A stretch of 64,000 nt of DNA, from NCBI RefSeq assembly GCF_017168335.1, contig NZ_JABFAU010000086.1, positions 1-64,000 on the forward strand. The letters run 5' to 3'. The stretch is from Rhodococcus sp. KRD162. GTDB lineage: Bacteria > Actinomycetota > Actinomycetes > Mycobacteriales > Mycobacteriaceae. The notes beneath the pieces are model-generated. The model had not been told where the DNA came from. It was given only the letters and a program-made list of their open reading frames with translations, and searched no databases. This document shows, in pieces, positions 31,335 to 39,856 of this stretch. Numbering within the stretch: position 1 is the stretch's first letter; the number at the start of each line of letters is the position of its first letter. A program made the position numbers and the translations under genes.

Positions 31335-31978
31335 CCGGTAACGCCATCCGTGTGGTCCTCGCCGACGACCACACGCTCTTCCGCGACGGTCTTGCTGCGT
31401 TGATCGAGACCGACCCAGCGTTCACGGTAGTCGCGCAGTGCCCGGACGGAGCGACCGCCATCGAGGTCATCACCCGAGTCGTTCCGGACATCGCCGTGGT
31501 AGACATCGAAATGCCGGGTCCAGGAGCGCACGCAGTGGTGACGGCGATTCGGAAAGCGGCACCGACGGTTTCCATCGTTGTCCTGTCGATGCACCAGGAC
31601 GCAGAACTGTTGCGGAGCCTGCTCGATGCCGGAGCGTCGGCGTTTCTGTCCAAGACCGTGGCACGAGATCAGCTGATCGCCGGTCTGCATTCCGTCCATC
31701 GGAGTCCCGACAACGTGCTGCTGTCCACCAGTCGCGATTCGATCAGCTCCGCGTTCGACTCCGAGACGACCGGACTGCCGAACCTGTTGTCGCCCAGAGA
31801 ACTCGAAGTACTACACCTGCTGGCCGAAGCACGTTCCAATTGGCAAATAGGGCGAGAACTCGGCATCACCGAATCCACGGTGAAGCGCCACCTGACCAAC
31901 ATCTACGCCAAGCTCGGTGCGGTCTCACGTGTGGATTGCGTCCGTAAGGCCACGGCGTTCGGAATCTCGGGTGTCTAG
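31331..31978 (+). CDS. NarL/FixJ-family response regulator
   Basis: A 215-residue regulator. The receiver domain has the acidic pair Asp12-Asp13, the phospho-acceptor Asp58 in VVDIEMPG and Lys in FLSKTVARDQ. The LuxR-type helix-turn-helix is at the C-terminus: LSPRELEVLHLLAEARSNWQ, then IGRELGITESTVKRHLTNIY. It is coupled to the upstream kinase by a GTGA overlap. Regulators of this class bind inverted repeats as dimers, and two such repeats lie 2.3 kb away in the NRPS/UbiA divergent region, so it is the best candidate regulator of both transcripts. Confidence 0.92.
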   Translation: MTGNAIRVVLADDHTLFRDGLAALIETDPAFTVVAQCPDGATAIEVITRVVPDIAVVDIEMPGPGAHAVVTAIRKAAPTVSIVVLSMHQDAELLRSLLDAGASAFLSKTVARDQLIAGLHSVHRSPDNVLLSTSRDSISSAFDSETTGLPNLLSPRELEVLHLLAEARSNWQIGRELGITESTVKRHLTNIYAKLGAVSRVDCVRKATAFGISGV

Positions 31979-32023
31979 AGCTCCAGGCCCACCGATCCGG
32001 TTCCCGAGTCCGCCTCGCACACT

Positions 32024-32212
32024 GTCCCGGTAATCGTCGAACACGCCCTACTGCAGGTCATTCCCCACCGAACCGACGAATTCGAAGCCGCCTTCGCCGA
32101 CGCGAAATCGATCATCTCCTCGATGCCCGGGTTCGTGAACCTGACCCTCTCGCGTCATTTCTGCGAGCCGTTCCCCGCCGTCTCGCATTTCGACCCGATA
32201 GTGAACGCGTAG
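32024..32212 (+). pseudogene. Remnant of an ABM-type (antibiotic biosynthesis monooxygenase family) gene
   Basis: The reading VPVIVEHALLQVIP followed by a DEFEAAFADAK stretch and SMPGFVNLTLSRH matches the N-terminal half of small ABM-domain monooxygenases. It then jumps directly to FCEPFPAVSHFDPI, which matches the extreme C-terminus of the same family. About 40 central residues, including the usual LVEWESLEDH-type core, are missing, so an internal in-frame deletion is inferred. The expected start position carries GTC rather than ATG or GTG, and no other start or ribosome binding site fits. I therefore call it a decayed gene rather than a short protein. Confidence 0.65.
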
Positions 32213-32259
32213 GAGATAGGTTCGAGTCTCGTTCCCATCGCCGTTTCGAGGAGTCACCC

Positions 32260-33123
32260 GTGGCCAACGCATCGTCGTTCGTATCCAAGCAGGACGACAT
32301 CGAGATCAGTACCTACACGTGGGCGACGTCCGCCGACCCGGTCCGGGGCGTCGTGCAGATCGCGCACGGACTCGCCGAGCACGGCAGCCGGTACGCCCGA
32401 TTCGCCGCCGCATTGAACGACGCGGGCTTCCATGCCGTCGCGTCCGATCACCGCGGCCACGGCCAGTCGATCGTCCAGACTCCGGGCGACTTCGGTGCCG
32501 CGGACTTTGCCGGATTGTGGGCCGACATCGAACAGCTCGGGGAATCGCTGCTCGACGAGTACCCGGATCTACCGTTGTTCTTGTTTGCACATTCGATGGG
32601 ATCGTTTGCCGCGCAGCATGTTCTGATCGAACGATCGGACCTGTACGAGGGCGTGGTGCTCTCGGGTTCGACCACACTCAGTGTCCTCGCCGCGGGAATG
32701 GCCGACGCCCCCGCGGGCGATCTGAGCGTGTTCAACGCCGCCTTCGAGCACCGCACCGGATACGAGTGGCTCTCGCGCGACGAGGACGAGGTCGACGCTT
32801 ATGTCGCAGATCCACTGTGCGGGTTCGACCTCCCCGAGTCGACAGTTCCTGCGCTGTTCGGCGAGGCCGACAAGCTTGCCGATCCGCACAATCTCGAGCA
32901 GATCCGTTCCGACCTCCCGTTGCTGATCACCTCGGGAACCGACGACCCGCTCGCGGGCGGCGGACAGTTGATCGAAACCCTCGCGTCCCGGTACCGCGAG
33001 GCCGGCATGAGCGATGTGACCGTCACCCTCTACCCCGGTGCCCGCCACGAGATCCTCAACGAGACCAACCGCGACGAGGTCACCGCCGACATCATCGGCT
33101 GGCTCACCGACCGCGCGGGGTAG
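32260..33123 (+). CDS. Alpha/beta hydrolase, monoacylglycerol-lipase-like
   Basis: A 287-residue serine hydrolase of the Hydrolase_4 group. Oxyanion region IAHGLAEHGSRY, nucleophile Ser in FAHSMGSF, acid Asp in SGTDDPLAGGG and catalytic His in GARHEILNE are all present. The family hydrolyses monoacylglycerols and lysophospholipids, probably in the cytosol; no signal peptide is seen. The GTG start at 32260 has GAGGAG about 7 nt upstream. The gene stands alone between the ABM remnant and a convergent acetamidase-like gene. Confidence 0.9.
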   Translation: MANASSFVSKQDDIEISTYTWATSADPVRGVVQIAHGLAEHGSRYARFAAALNDAGFHAVASDHRGHGQSIVQTPGDFGAADFAGLWADIEQLGESLLDEYPDLPLFLFAHSMGSFAAQHVLIERSDLYEGVVLSGSTTLSVLAAGMADAPAGDLSVFNAAFEHRTGYEWLSRDEDEVDAYVADPLCGFDLPESTVPALFGEADKLADPHNLEQIRSDLPLLITSGTDDPLAGGGQLIETLASRYREAGMSDVTVTLYPGARHEILNETNRDEVTADIIGWLTDRAG

Positions 33124-33188
33124 ACGATCGAGATCGCCCGAGCAAGCCTCGGTACGTCACTACCGTTGCCCACCGAGAGCGGGGTGAC

Positions 33189-34547
33189 CTACCGATCGAA
33201 ATGCGTCTTCGATATCTGGGCGTGCACGCCGACTGTCTTGTCGACCACCTGCGAGACACTGAAGTTCGCGGCGGCGGAGAGGTAGGCGTACGCCGTCGCA
33301 CGGTCCATTCCGAGATCGTTCTCGAGGAAGTCGAGCGCGTTGACCACGGCACGTCGCATGGCCGCGTTCAGGTCCGAACTCTGACCGTCGACGGCACCGT
33401 CCGGATCCGACAAGCCGATCGGGATCCAGGAATCCGCGTTCTCGGCGAAGGGATACGAATAGGCCACGGACGGGGCATCACCACTGCCGGCCTTGCAGAC
33501 CGTGAGACGGAAGGTGCCGCGCAACGAGCCCTCCATCGCGGTGAGCGCTACCTCGCCGTCGCCCATGGCCATGTGCGGATCACCGACGTAGAACAACGCA
33601 CCCTCTGCGAACACCGGGAGGTAGAAGGTGGAACCGACACCCAACAGTCCGATGTCGATATTGCCGCCGCCGAGGGTCGGCGGAACCGAGTTGGCGTTCG
33701 GTGACGTCAGGCCCGGTTCGTCCGCGAACGCTACACCCATCATGCCCATGAACGGACGGAGCGGAAAACGTACGGCTGCATCCCCGTACTGCATCACACC
33801 CTGCCCGTCCTCGACTGCGGTGAACGTGGAGACATTGCCGTATTGCGTCGGGTCACCGGACTGTCTGCCATCGCTCCCGATCGGCGGCATCACCTCGGAC
33901 AGGTCGATGCCCGCGGGCGCTTCACCCGACGCCGTCACCGCGAGAGCACCCTTGCCGTGTCTACTCGACACCACGCCGTACGGCACGCGCGGTATCGCTT
34001 CGAGCGTCTCGATCTTCAGCACGTCGCCGCGCTGCGCACCCTCGACGAACACCGGCCCCGTCACCACGTGCGGGCCATCCACGTCGAAGTTACGGACGGT
34101 ACGGTCGTATCCGCCTGCGATGTCGATGGCATCGCGCAGCACATCGGATTCCGACACGCCCTTGCTGCCGAAGAACTCGACCGGATCACGACCCTGGTCT
34201 TCGAGAATTCCCTCGTGGCTGAGCGCGTCGATGGTCACCGTCTCGCCGGACTTCATCTGCACTACCGACTGAGACTCGACCGTCGGCACATACCCCCACA
34301 GCACCTGGTCGACCTCCGAGCTCAGGTAGTGGTCGCCGGAGATATCTCCCGCGCCGGGCTGCAAGATGCCGGTAGCTGTCGGTGCGGACGAACTCGACGC
34401 GGCCGTACTCGATGAGGAGGTCGAACATGCTGCCGTACCGGCAATTCCGACTCCCGCGCCGAGGGCCGCCACAGCCTGGATGAATCCTCGACGACCGATC
34501 CCCTTGGTGATCGTCTCCGCTGCATGCTCCGCCATCGACTTCGCCAT
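33189..34547 (-). CDS. Exported acetamidase/formamidase-family lipoprotein
   Basis: A 452-residue member of the FmdA/AmdA amidase family. The N-terminus has a twin-arginine motif (GRRGFIQA), a hydrophobic stretch and a lipobox-like TAAC, followed by a Ser/Thr/Ala-rich linker, so it is probably exported by Tat and lipid-anchored. Family-like segments include ALSHEGILEDQG and a VGDPHMAMGDGE motif. Known members hydrolyse short amides to ammonia and acids; an anchored, exported version is unusual and its substrate is unknown. The ATG has AGGAGG 4 nt upstream. It stands alone on the minus strand, near a peptide ABC transporter. Confidence 0.82.
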   Translation of the reverse strand: MAKSMAEHAAETITKGIGRRGFIQAVAALGAGVGIAGTAACSTSSSSTAASSSSAPTATGILQPGAGDISGDHYLSSEVDQVLWGYVPTVESQSVVQMKSGETVTIDALSHEGILEDQGRDPVEFFGSKGVSESDVLRDAIDIAGGYDRTVRNFDVDGPHVVTGPVFVEGAQRGDVLKIETLEAIPRVPYGVVSSRHGKGALAVTASGEAPAGIDLSEVMPPIGSDGRQSGDPTQYGNVSTFTAVEDGQGVMQYGDAAVRFPLRPFMGMMGVAFADEPGLTSPNANSVPPTLGGGNIDIGLLGVGSTFYLPVFAEGALFYVGDPHMAMGDGEVALTAMEGSLRGTFRLTVCKAGSGDAPSVAYSYPFAENADSWIPIGLSDPDGAVDGQSSDLNAAMRRAVVNALDFLENDLGMDRATAYAYLSAAANFSVSQVVDKTVGVHAQISKTHFDR

Positions 34548-34641
34548 GATGCCTCCTGAATTGTCCGAATCCCGAACGTAGAGGAGGTGTGTTTCTCGGC
34601 AGTTACGATCATGCGTCGGACGAATTGCTCAGCAGCGCAGC

Positions 34642-35244
34642 TCAGCTCGGGTCGCTGCCACCGATCGCCGACCACCAGATCGCAGTAACAGCAGCCAGCA
34701 CGGAAACTGCCGAGAACTCGGCGAAACCGCCGCCGTCGACGACGAGCCACAACAAGCCGATGAACGGTCCCGCCACCGCGGCGGGGGCGTCGAGCACGAC
34801 TCGGCGGCGCAGCGAACCGAACCGGTCACTGCGGGTACGCAAATCGGACTCGTTCAATCGCGGGGCGTCGAGCGGAGCGCCGAGAGGGAGCGACGCCCGG
34901 CGAGGACCCGACGGAACCGCGAGAATCCCGGGTTCGATCATGAACGCACGACGCCCGAGGATCGACCTACTCATGCGGGCATGTGCATCGGGGACGATCG
35001 CCAACAAGCCGGTGTGGAAGTAGACGGGATACCATGCCCGCGAACCGTTCTCGCGGACCTCGAGGTAGCCGCGAGAGCGCATACGGTGTTGAAACCGCAC
35101 CCGCCGTACGGTGGTCGAGCTGACCATTGACCGCCCGGCCAGCAGCGCGCACGCCACCGACCAACCCGTCCGGACCAGAACGACGAGCACAACGAACACA
35201 CTCAACGGCGCGATGACGACAACGGTCGATGCCGCGACAATCAC
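34642..35244 (-). CDS. Hypothetical membrane protein
   Basis: A 200-residue protein I do not recognise. It has an N-terminal hydrophobic helix (about 4-38), a central soluble part with FQHRMRSRGYLEVRENGSRA and a C-terminal pair of hydrophobic stretches. The central part resembles a small beta-rich PH-like or SH3-like module, but this is only an impression. The GTG start is tentative because the frame stays open further upstream toward the peptide-binding protein gene, which ends 41 nt away. It could be the last gene of the peptide-transport operon. Confidence 0.6.
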   Translation of the reverse strand: MIVAASTVVVIAPLSVFVVLVVLVRTGWSVACALLAGRSMVSSTTVRRVRFQHRMRSRGYLEVRENGSRAWYPVYFHTGLLAIVPDAHARMSRSILGRRAFMIEPGILAVPSGPRRASLPLGAPLDAPRLNESDLRTRSDRFGSLRRRVVLDAPAAVAGPFIGLLWLVVDGGGFAEFSAVSVLAAVTAIWWSAIGGSDPS

Positions 35245-35285
35245 AGTGATTGCCGCGGCACCGACCGGATATGCCAGCCCGCTTC

Positions 35286-36974
35286 TTATTTCAGGAACCC
35301 GACCTTCGACATATCGAGATCGCCGAATCCTGGAGCGCCGAAGTTCGCGAGATTCGACTTCGTCGCGTAGGTGAACGGACGCTGGAACAGTGTCAAGCTG
35401 TGTCCCTCGGCCCAGATCGCCTTGTCCGCCTCGTTGTAGTCGGCGATACGCGCATCGTCGTCGAGTTCGGCCGCAGCGGTATCGAGCAAACCATTGATCT
35501 CCTCGGACCCGATCTGCCCGTAGTTCTGCAGCGTGCTCCCAGGTGTCAGCCGGAAGATACCGTCACTACTGGAGGTGAACGGCGTTCCCTCCCAGGTGAA
35601 GTGAGTGACGTCGAAAGCACCGACCAGGATGTACTTCTCGAAGAAGTCGTCCGCAGGCACGGCGTCGATGATCAGATTGGCACCGACTGCCTTGAGGTTC
35701 TGCTGAATGATCTGCGCTTCCTGCGTCGCATTGGGTGTATCGGCAGGAATGATGTCGTGCAGATCGAGCTGCTGGCCGTCCTTGGAACGGAACTCCCCGT
35801 TCATCGTCCAGCCTGCTGCGTCGAGCTCGGACTTCGCCTTCTCCGGGTCGAAGGTGATGTCGCCGTTGTTGGCCTGGTAGCCCTTCTGCCCGTCGACGAA
35901 GATGTGATTGTTCAGCACCGCTGGGTTCGAGGTGATCTGGCCGAGCTGCGAGGTAGCCAGGTAGTCACGATCGATCGCTTTCATCAAGGCGACCCGAACG
36001 GCCTTGTCCGAGGTGATGCGACCGGGTGCCCCGTTGAAGTCGAAGTGGCGGTATTGCGACCCGAGGCTCTGCCGCAGGTCGACGTTCGGGATGCCGCGCG
36101 CAACCTTGAACGCGTCTGCATTGCTGCCCAATTCGTAGTAATCGATCTCGCCGCTCTGCAGCGCGCCGATGGCTGCGGTCGAATCGAGCGGCAGATACGT
36201 GATGGTGTCGAGCACCGCGAGATTCTCACCCCACCAGTCCGGGTTTCGCTCGGCGACGATGCGCTTGCCACCGGGTTCGATGGTCCTGATCCGGAACGGG
36301 CCCGCAGTGGGCGGCATCGACGTGACGAAACCGGTGTTGAACGCCTCCACGCTGTTCATGGACTCCGCAGGCATCAGCGGCGTGAACAGCGAACGCCAGT
36401 CACCGAACTTCTCGGCGAACGTGACGATCACCTGCTGATCGTTGTCACCGCGGACCACGGACTCGACCTTGTCGTAACCTGCCGTGGACGAGGCCTCGTA
36501 GGCCGGGTCCTTGCCGTTGTTGGCCGTCCACTGAGCCACCAGATCGGTGTAATCGAGCGGTCGGCCGTTGCTCCACTTGGCCTTCGGGTTGATGTCGTAG
36601 GTGATGACCTGCTTGCCGTCGACCTCCGCCTCGGTGATGTCGGTGAAGAAGTCCGACGCCACCGTCAGGCTCGCGTCGGCGGCGGCCTTGAACGCCGTCG
36701 GCATCAGCGCTGCGTAGTATCGCGCGGCATCGACCGTGGTTCCGTCGATTTGGTAGTAGTTGTAATTGGTAGGCACCTGCGAGAGCGGGAAGTTCATGTT
36801 CCCGCCCTGCTGCAGATCGCTGATGGGATGCGGGTTGATCTGCTCGCCGCTGTCGAAAGACGCAGGCGCGTCGGGGTTGGGCCCGGAGTCGCCGGAGCTG
36901 CACCCCGCCACCAGACCCACGGTGGTCACGGCCACCGCGATCGGGACCAGTGCCCGAAATAGCTTGACTCTCAT
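35286..36974 (-). CDS. Peptide/nickel-type ABC transporter substrate-binding lipoprotein (family 5)
   Basis: A 562-residue extracytoplasmic solute-binding protein. The signal peptide ends in the lipobox VAGC, followed by the lipidated Cys and a Ser/Gly linker. The SBP_bac_5 fold is indicated by a YDINPKAKWSNGRPLDYTDL stretch and by TAGPFRIRTIEPGGKRI. The ATG at 36974 has AAAGGTG 5 nt upstream; an earlier ATG adds eight residues. It lies downstream of the ATPase and two permease genes and completes an oligopeptide-type importer. The ligand is not predictable from sequence. Confidence 0.92.
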   Translation of the reverse strand: MRVKLFRALVPIAVAVTTVGLVAGCSSGDSGPNPDAPASFDSGEQINPHPISDLQQGGNMNFPLSQVPTNYNYYQIDGTTVDAARYYAALMPTAFKAAADASLTVASDFFTDITEAEVDGKQVITYDINPKAKWSNGRPLDYTDLVAQWTANNGKDPAYEASSTAGYDKVESVVRGDNDQQVIVTFAEKFGDWRSLFTPLMPAESMNSVEAFNTGFVTSMPPTAGPFRIRTIEPGGKRIVAERNPDWWGENLAVLDTITYLPLDSTAAIGALQSGEIDYYELGSNADAFKVARGIPNVDLRQSLGSQYRHFDFNGAPGRITSDKAVRVALMKAIDRDYLATSQLGQITSNPAVLNNHIFVDGQKGYQANNGDITFDPEKAKSELDAAGWTMNGEFRSKDGQQLDLHDIIPADTPNATQEAQIIQQNLKAVGANLIIDAVPADDFFEKYILVGAFDVTHFTWEGTPFTSSSDGIFRLTPGSTLQNYGQIGSEEINGLLDTAAAELDDDARIADYNEADKAIWAEGHSLTLFQRPFTYATKSNLANFGAPGFGDLDMSKVGFLK

Positions 36975-37011
36975 CAGTTCACCTTTCTCAGTGTGCACGA
37001 AACCTGCAGGG

Positions 37012-38910
37012 TCAGATCGCGTCGGCCAGTTTCGCGGCTTCGGCGATTCGGGCGCGTTGGAGCACCGGATCGGGAATGGGGATGGCTTTGAGCAGAGCCC
37101 GCGTATACGGGTGCTTCGGCGCGTCGAAGACCTGCGCCGTCGGGCCTTTCTCCACGAACGCGCCGTTGCGCATCACCGCGACCTCGTCGGCGAGATGCCG
37201 CACCACCGACAGATCGTGGGAGACGAACAGATACGCCAGCCCCAGCTCGTCCTGTAGATCCTGCAGCAGGTTCAGCACGCCCGCCTGGATCGACACATCC
37301 AGCGCCGATACCGGCTCGTCGAGCACCAGGATCGACGGCTCCAGGGCCAAAGCTCGTGCTATGCCGACGCGTTGACGCTGGCCGCCGGAGAACTGAGTGG
37401 GATACCGGTCCGCGAGTTCAGGACGCATCCCGACGATGTCCATGAGTTCGCGCACGCGGCGGGTGCGCTCGTCGACTCCGACGCCGTTGATCTTGAGCGG
37501 CTCGGCGATGATCTCGCCCACCGGCATACGCGGATCGAGCGAGCCCATCGGGTCCTGGAACACGATCTGAATGTGCGCCCGCAGTTTTCGTTGGTCGCTG
37601 CGGCTCAGACTGTAGGGCTCGACGCCGTTTATCTCGATCGAACCCTGCTGCGGTTTCACGAATTCCATGATCTCGAGCAGCGTCGTCGACTTTCCGCAGC
37701 CGGACTCACCGACGATCGCCAATGTGGACCCGGCGTGGACGTCGAAGCTGATGCCCTGTACCGCAGCGACTTCGCCGGCTCGGCGGCGCAACACCGATCC
37801 TTTGAACATCGGGTAACTCTTGTACAGACCTTTCACCGACAGCACCGGGGCGTCCTTCGATACCGTCGCCGCCTGTTCTGCCGGAGCAGATCCCTCTGAC
37901 CCCTCGAACTCCTCCTCCACCGACTCTGCCGTGGCCGCATCGACGCGAATGCACGCAGCTCTGTGGTTCGGCGCGACCTCGACCAACGGTGGCTCCCCCG
38001 CATCACAGGCGTCGATGTGCAACGGGCATCGAGGCCCGAACGGGCAGCCCGTCGGGAGGTTCACCAGGGCAGGCGGAGTTCCCTCGATCGGGACGAGCCG
38101 TTCCTGCGCCGGACGATCCGGGCGCGGGACGGACCCGAGCAAGCCGACGGTGTACGGCATCGACGGATGCTCGTACAACCGGTCCACCGGCGCGGTCTCG
38201 ACTGCGCGACCGGCATACATCACCATCGCTCGATCAGCAACGCCGGCAACGACTCCCAGGTCGTGCGTGATGAACACGACGCCGGCCCCGGTCACATCGC
38301 GAGCGGTACGGAGAAGATCGAGGATCTGGGCCTGAATCGTCACGTCCAGAGCTGTCGTCGGCTCGTCGGCGATGATGAGATCCGGGTCGTTGGCAATGGC
38401 CATGGCGATGACGACGCGTTGACGCATGCCGCCGGAGAACTCGTGCGGATATGACCGCGCCCGGGTCGCCGGGTCGGAGATGCCGACCAGATCGAGCAAC
38501 TCGAGGGTGCGTTCGTGGACCTTCGCCTTGGTCAACGACCGATTGTGCACCGAGATCGCCTCGGCTATCTGATCGCCGATGCGGTAGATGGGTGTCAGCG
38601 CGGTCAACGGATCCTGCGAGATCATCGCCACCGAACGCCCACGTTCCCGGGACATCTCGCGATCGGAGAGTCCGAGCAGTTGACGGCCGTTCAGCTCGAT
38701 GGACCCGGTGACCCGCGCGGTCTCCGGAAGCAGCCCCATGACGGCGAGAGACGAGACCGACTTGCCCGAACCGGACTCACCGACGATGGCCATCACCTCG
38801 CCCTTGTCGACCTGGTAGTCCAGGCCACGGACCGCCGTGATGCGTCCTTCCTCACTGGGGAAGCTGACCTCGAGTCCGCTGACCTTCAACACCGGCACCG
38901 CCTCAGCCAC
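37012..38910 (-). CDS. Fused DppD-DppF-type ABC transporter ATPase
   Basis: A 632-residue protein with two complete ABC ATPase domains. Domain 1: Walker A GESGSGKS, signature FSGGMRQRV, Walker B LIIADEPTTALD. It is followed by the oligopeptide-type C-terminal module with Cys-rich GCPFGPRCPLHIDAC, which may bind a metal cluster. Domain 2: GESGCGKSTT, FSGGQRQRVGIARAL, ILVLDEPVSALD. Fusion of the two normally separate subunits into one chain is common in actinobacteria. The GTG start at 38910 overlaps the upstream permease stop by 8 nt. It energises the DppB/DppC-like permeases. Confidence 0.95.
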   Translation of the reverse strand: MAEAVPVLKVSGLEVSFPSEEGRITAVRGLDYQVDKGEVMAIVGESGSGKSVSSLAVMGLLPETARVTGSIELNGRQLLGLSDREMSRERGRSVAMISQDPLTALTPIYRIGDQIAEAISVHNRSLTKAKVHERTLELLDLVGISDPATRARSYPHEFSGGMRQRVVIAMAIANDPDLIIADEPTTALDVTIQAQILDLLRTARDVTGAGVVFITHDLGVVAGVADRAMVMYAGRAVETAPVDRLYEHPSMPYTVGLLGSVPRPDRPAQERLVPIEGTPPALVNLPTGCPFGPRCPLHIDACDAGEPPLVEVAPNHRAACIRVDAATAESVEEEFEGSEGSAPAEQAATVSKDAPVLSVKGLYKSYPMFKGSVLRRRAGEVAAVQGISFDVHAGSTLAIVGESGCGKSTTLLEIMEFVKPQQGSIEINGVEPYSLSRSDQRKLRAHIQIVFQDPMGSLDPRMPVGEIIAEPLKINGVGVDERTRRVRELMDIVGMRPELADRYPTQFSGGQRQRVGIARALALEPSILVLDEPVSALDVSIQAGVLNLLQDLQDELGLAYLFVSHDLSVVRHLADEVAVMRNGAFVEKGPTAQVFDAPKHPYTRALLKAIPIPDPVLQRARIAEAAKLADAI

Positions 38911-39823
38911 GTGCCTGTCCCCTCGTAGAGTTCGGATCGAATGCATCGCGCAGGCCGTCGCCGACGAAGTTGGTGGCCAGCACGATCAAAACCAATGCGC
39001 CACAACAGAACGCGAACAGCCACGGATAGGTCAACGCGGACGAGGTTCCGTCGGCGATCAACGTCCCGAGCGAGACGTCGGGTCGCTGGACGCCGAAACC
39101 GAAGTAACTCAGGGACGCCTCACCGATGATGGCGATACCCACGTTGAGCGTCACGTCGACGATCAGAATCGAGGCCATCGACGGCATCACGTGCTTGCCG
39201 ATGACGCTGCCGGGTGTCGCGCCCATGTACTTTGCAGCACGGATGAATTCGCGCTCACGAAGGGACCTCGTCATCGCCCGGATGATGCGTGAGGTGATCA
39301 TCCACGCGAAGGCCGCGAGCAGCAGGACCAGAATGAAGAAGCTCTTACCGCGAAACAGCGGCGAGCAGATGGCGATGACCAGAAAGCTGGGTACGACGAG
39401 CAGAACATCGGCCACCCACATCAGCACCCGATCAGGCCAACCGCCGAAGTATCCGGCGACCGCGCCGACGACACCGGCGAGCACCGTGGAGATGACAGCG
39501 ACAAGCATGCCGATGATCAACGACTTCTGCAGACCACGCAATGTCTGAGCCAGAACGTCCTGGCCGATCTGGTTGGTGCCGAACCAGTGCCGCGTCGTCG
39601 GCGGCGAGTTCAGTGCGTATGCGTCGAGCTCCTCGTAGGAGTAGGGGATGAAATGCGGAAGCACGAACGCCCCCACGAACATCGCGATCAACACCACCAC
39701 GCCGACCAGAGCCGCCCGGTTGCGCAGGAACCGGCGCAATACCAATCGCCGTCGGGTGATCGGCGCCGACGTTGCAGTCGGGCCTTCCACCGCAGCGATA
39801 TCGGGAACCACAGGTGTCGCCAT
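38903..39823 (-). CDS. DppC-type ABC transporter permease
   Basis: A 306-residue inner-membrane permease with an N-terminal cytosolic segment and six helices. The ATPase-contacting EAA loop is REFIRAAKYMGATPGSVIGK, and the helix with VGIAIIGEASLSYFGFG is typical of the DppC/OppC group. AAGGA lies 7 nt upstream of the ATG. It pairs with the DppB-like permease encoded just upstream and is coupled to the ATPase gene by an 8-nt overlap. Confidence 0.93.
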   Translation of the reverse strand: MATPVVPDIAAVEGPTATSAPITRRRLVLRRFLRNRAALVGVVVLIAMFVGAFVLPHFIPYSYEELDAYALNSPPTTRHWFGTNQIGQDVLAQTLRGLQKSLIIGMLVAVISTVLAGVVGAVAGYFGGWPDRVLMWVADVLLVVPSFLVIAICSPLFRGKSFFILVLLLAAFAWMITSRIIRAMTRSLREREFIRAAKYMGATPGSVIGKHVMPSMASILIVDVTLNVGIAIIGEASLSYFGFGVQRPDVSLGTLIADGTSSALTYPWLFAFCCGALVLIVLATNFVGDGLRDAFDPNSTRGQARG

Positions 39824-39856
39824 CGGAAGATCCTTTCCTTCGTCGAAGTGGTGGAT

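Larger units (their letters stand above)
4092..31978. other. Nonribosomal peptide biosynthetic gene cluster (inferred extent)
   Basis: The core is a minus-strand operon (4092-28860) with four NRPS proteins, MbtH, a lysine aminotransferase, a TauD-type oxygenase, two transporters and an extracytoplasmic hydrolase. The divergent UbiA gene and two-component system (29064-31978) are included because they share the control region and a response regulator is a plausible operon regulator. The right border is uncertain. No thioesterase, siderophore receptor, N-hydroxylase or polyketide synthase gene is present. The aldehyde dehydrogenase beyond the hairpin at 4051-4080 marks a clear left border. Confidence 0.75.

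Noticed and set aside
4092..31978. Assigning the cluster as a siderophore pathway
   Set aside because: The oxygenase and PvdE-like exporter are compatible with one, but there is no N-hydroxylase, dihydroxybenzoate gene, Fe-siderophore uptake gene or reductase in the cluster. The FecB-like gene is 20 kb away and isolated.
35250..36962. 570-codon plus-strand open frame
   Set aside because: It is exactly antisense to the peptide-binding lipoprotein gene, which has a signal peptide, a lipobox and a ribosome binding site.
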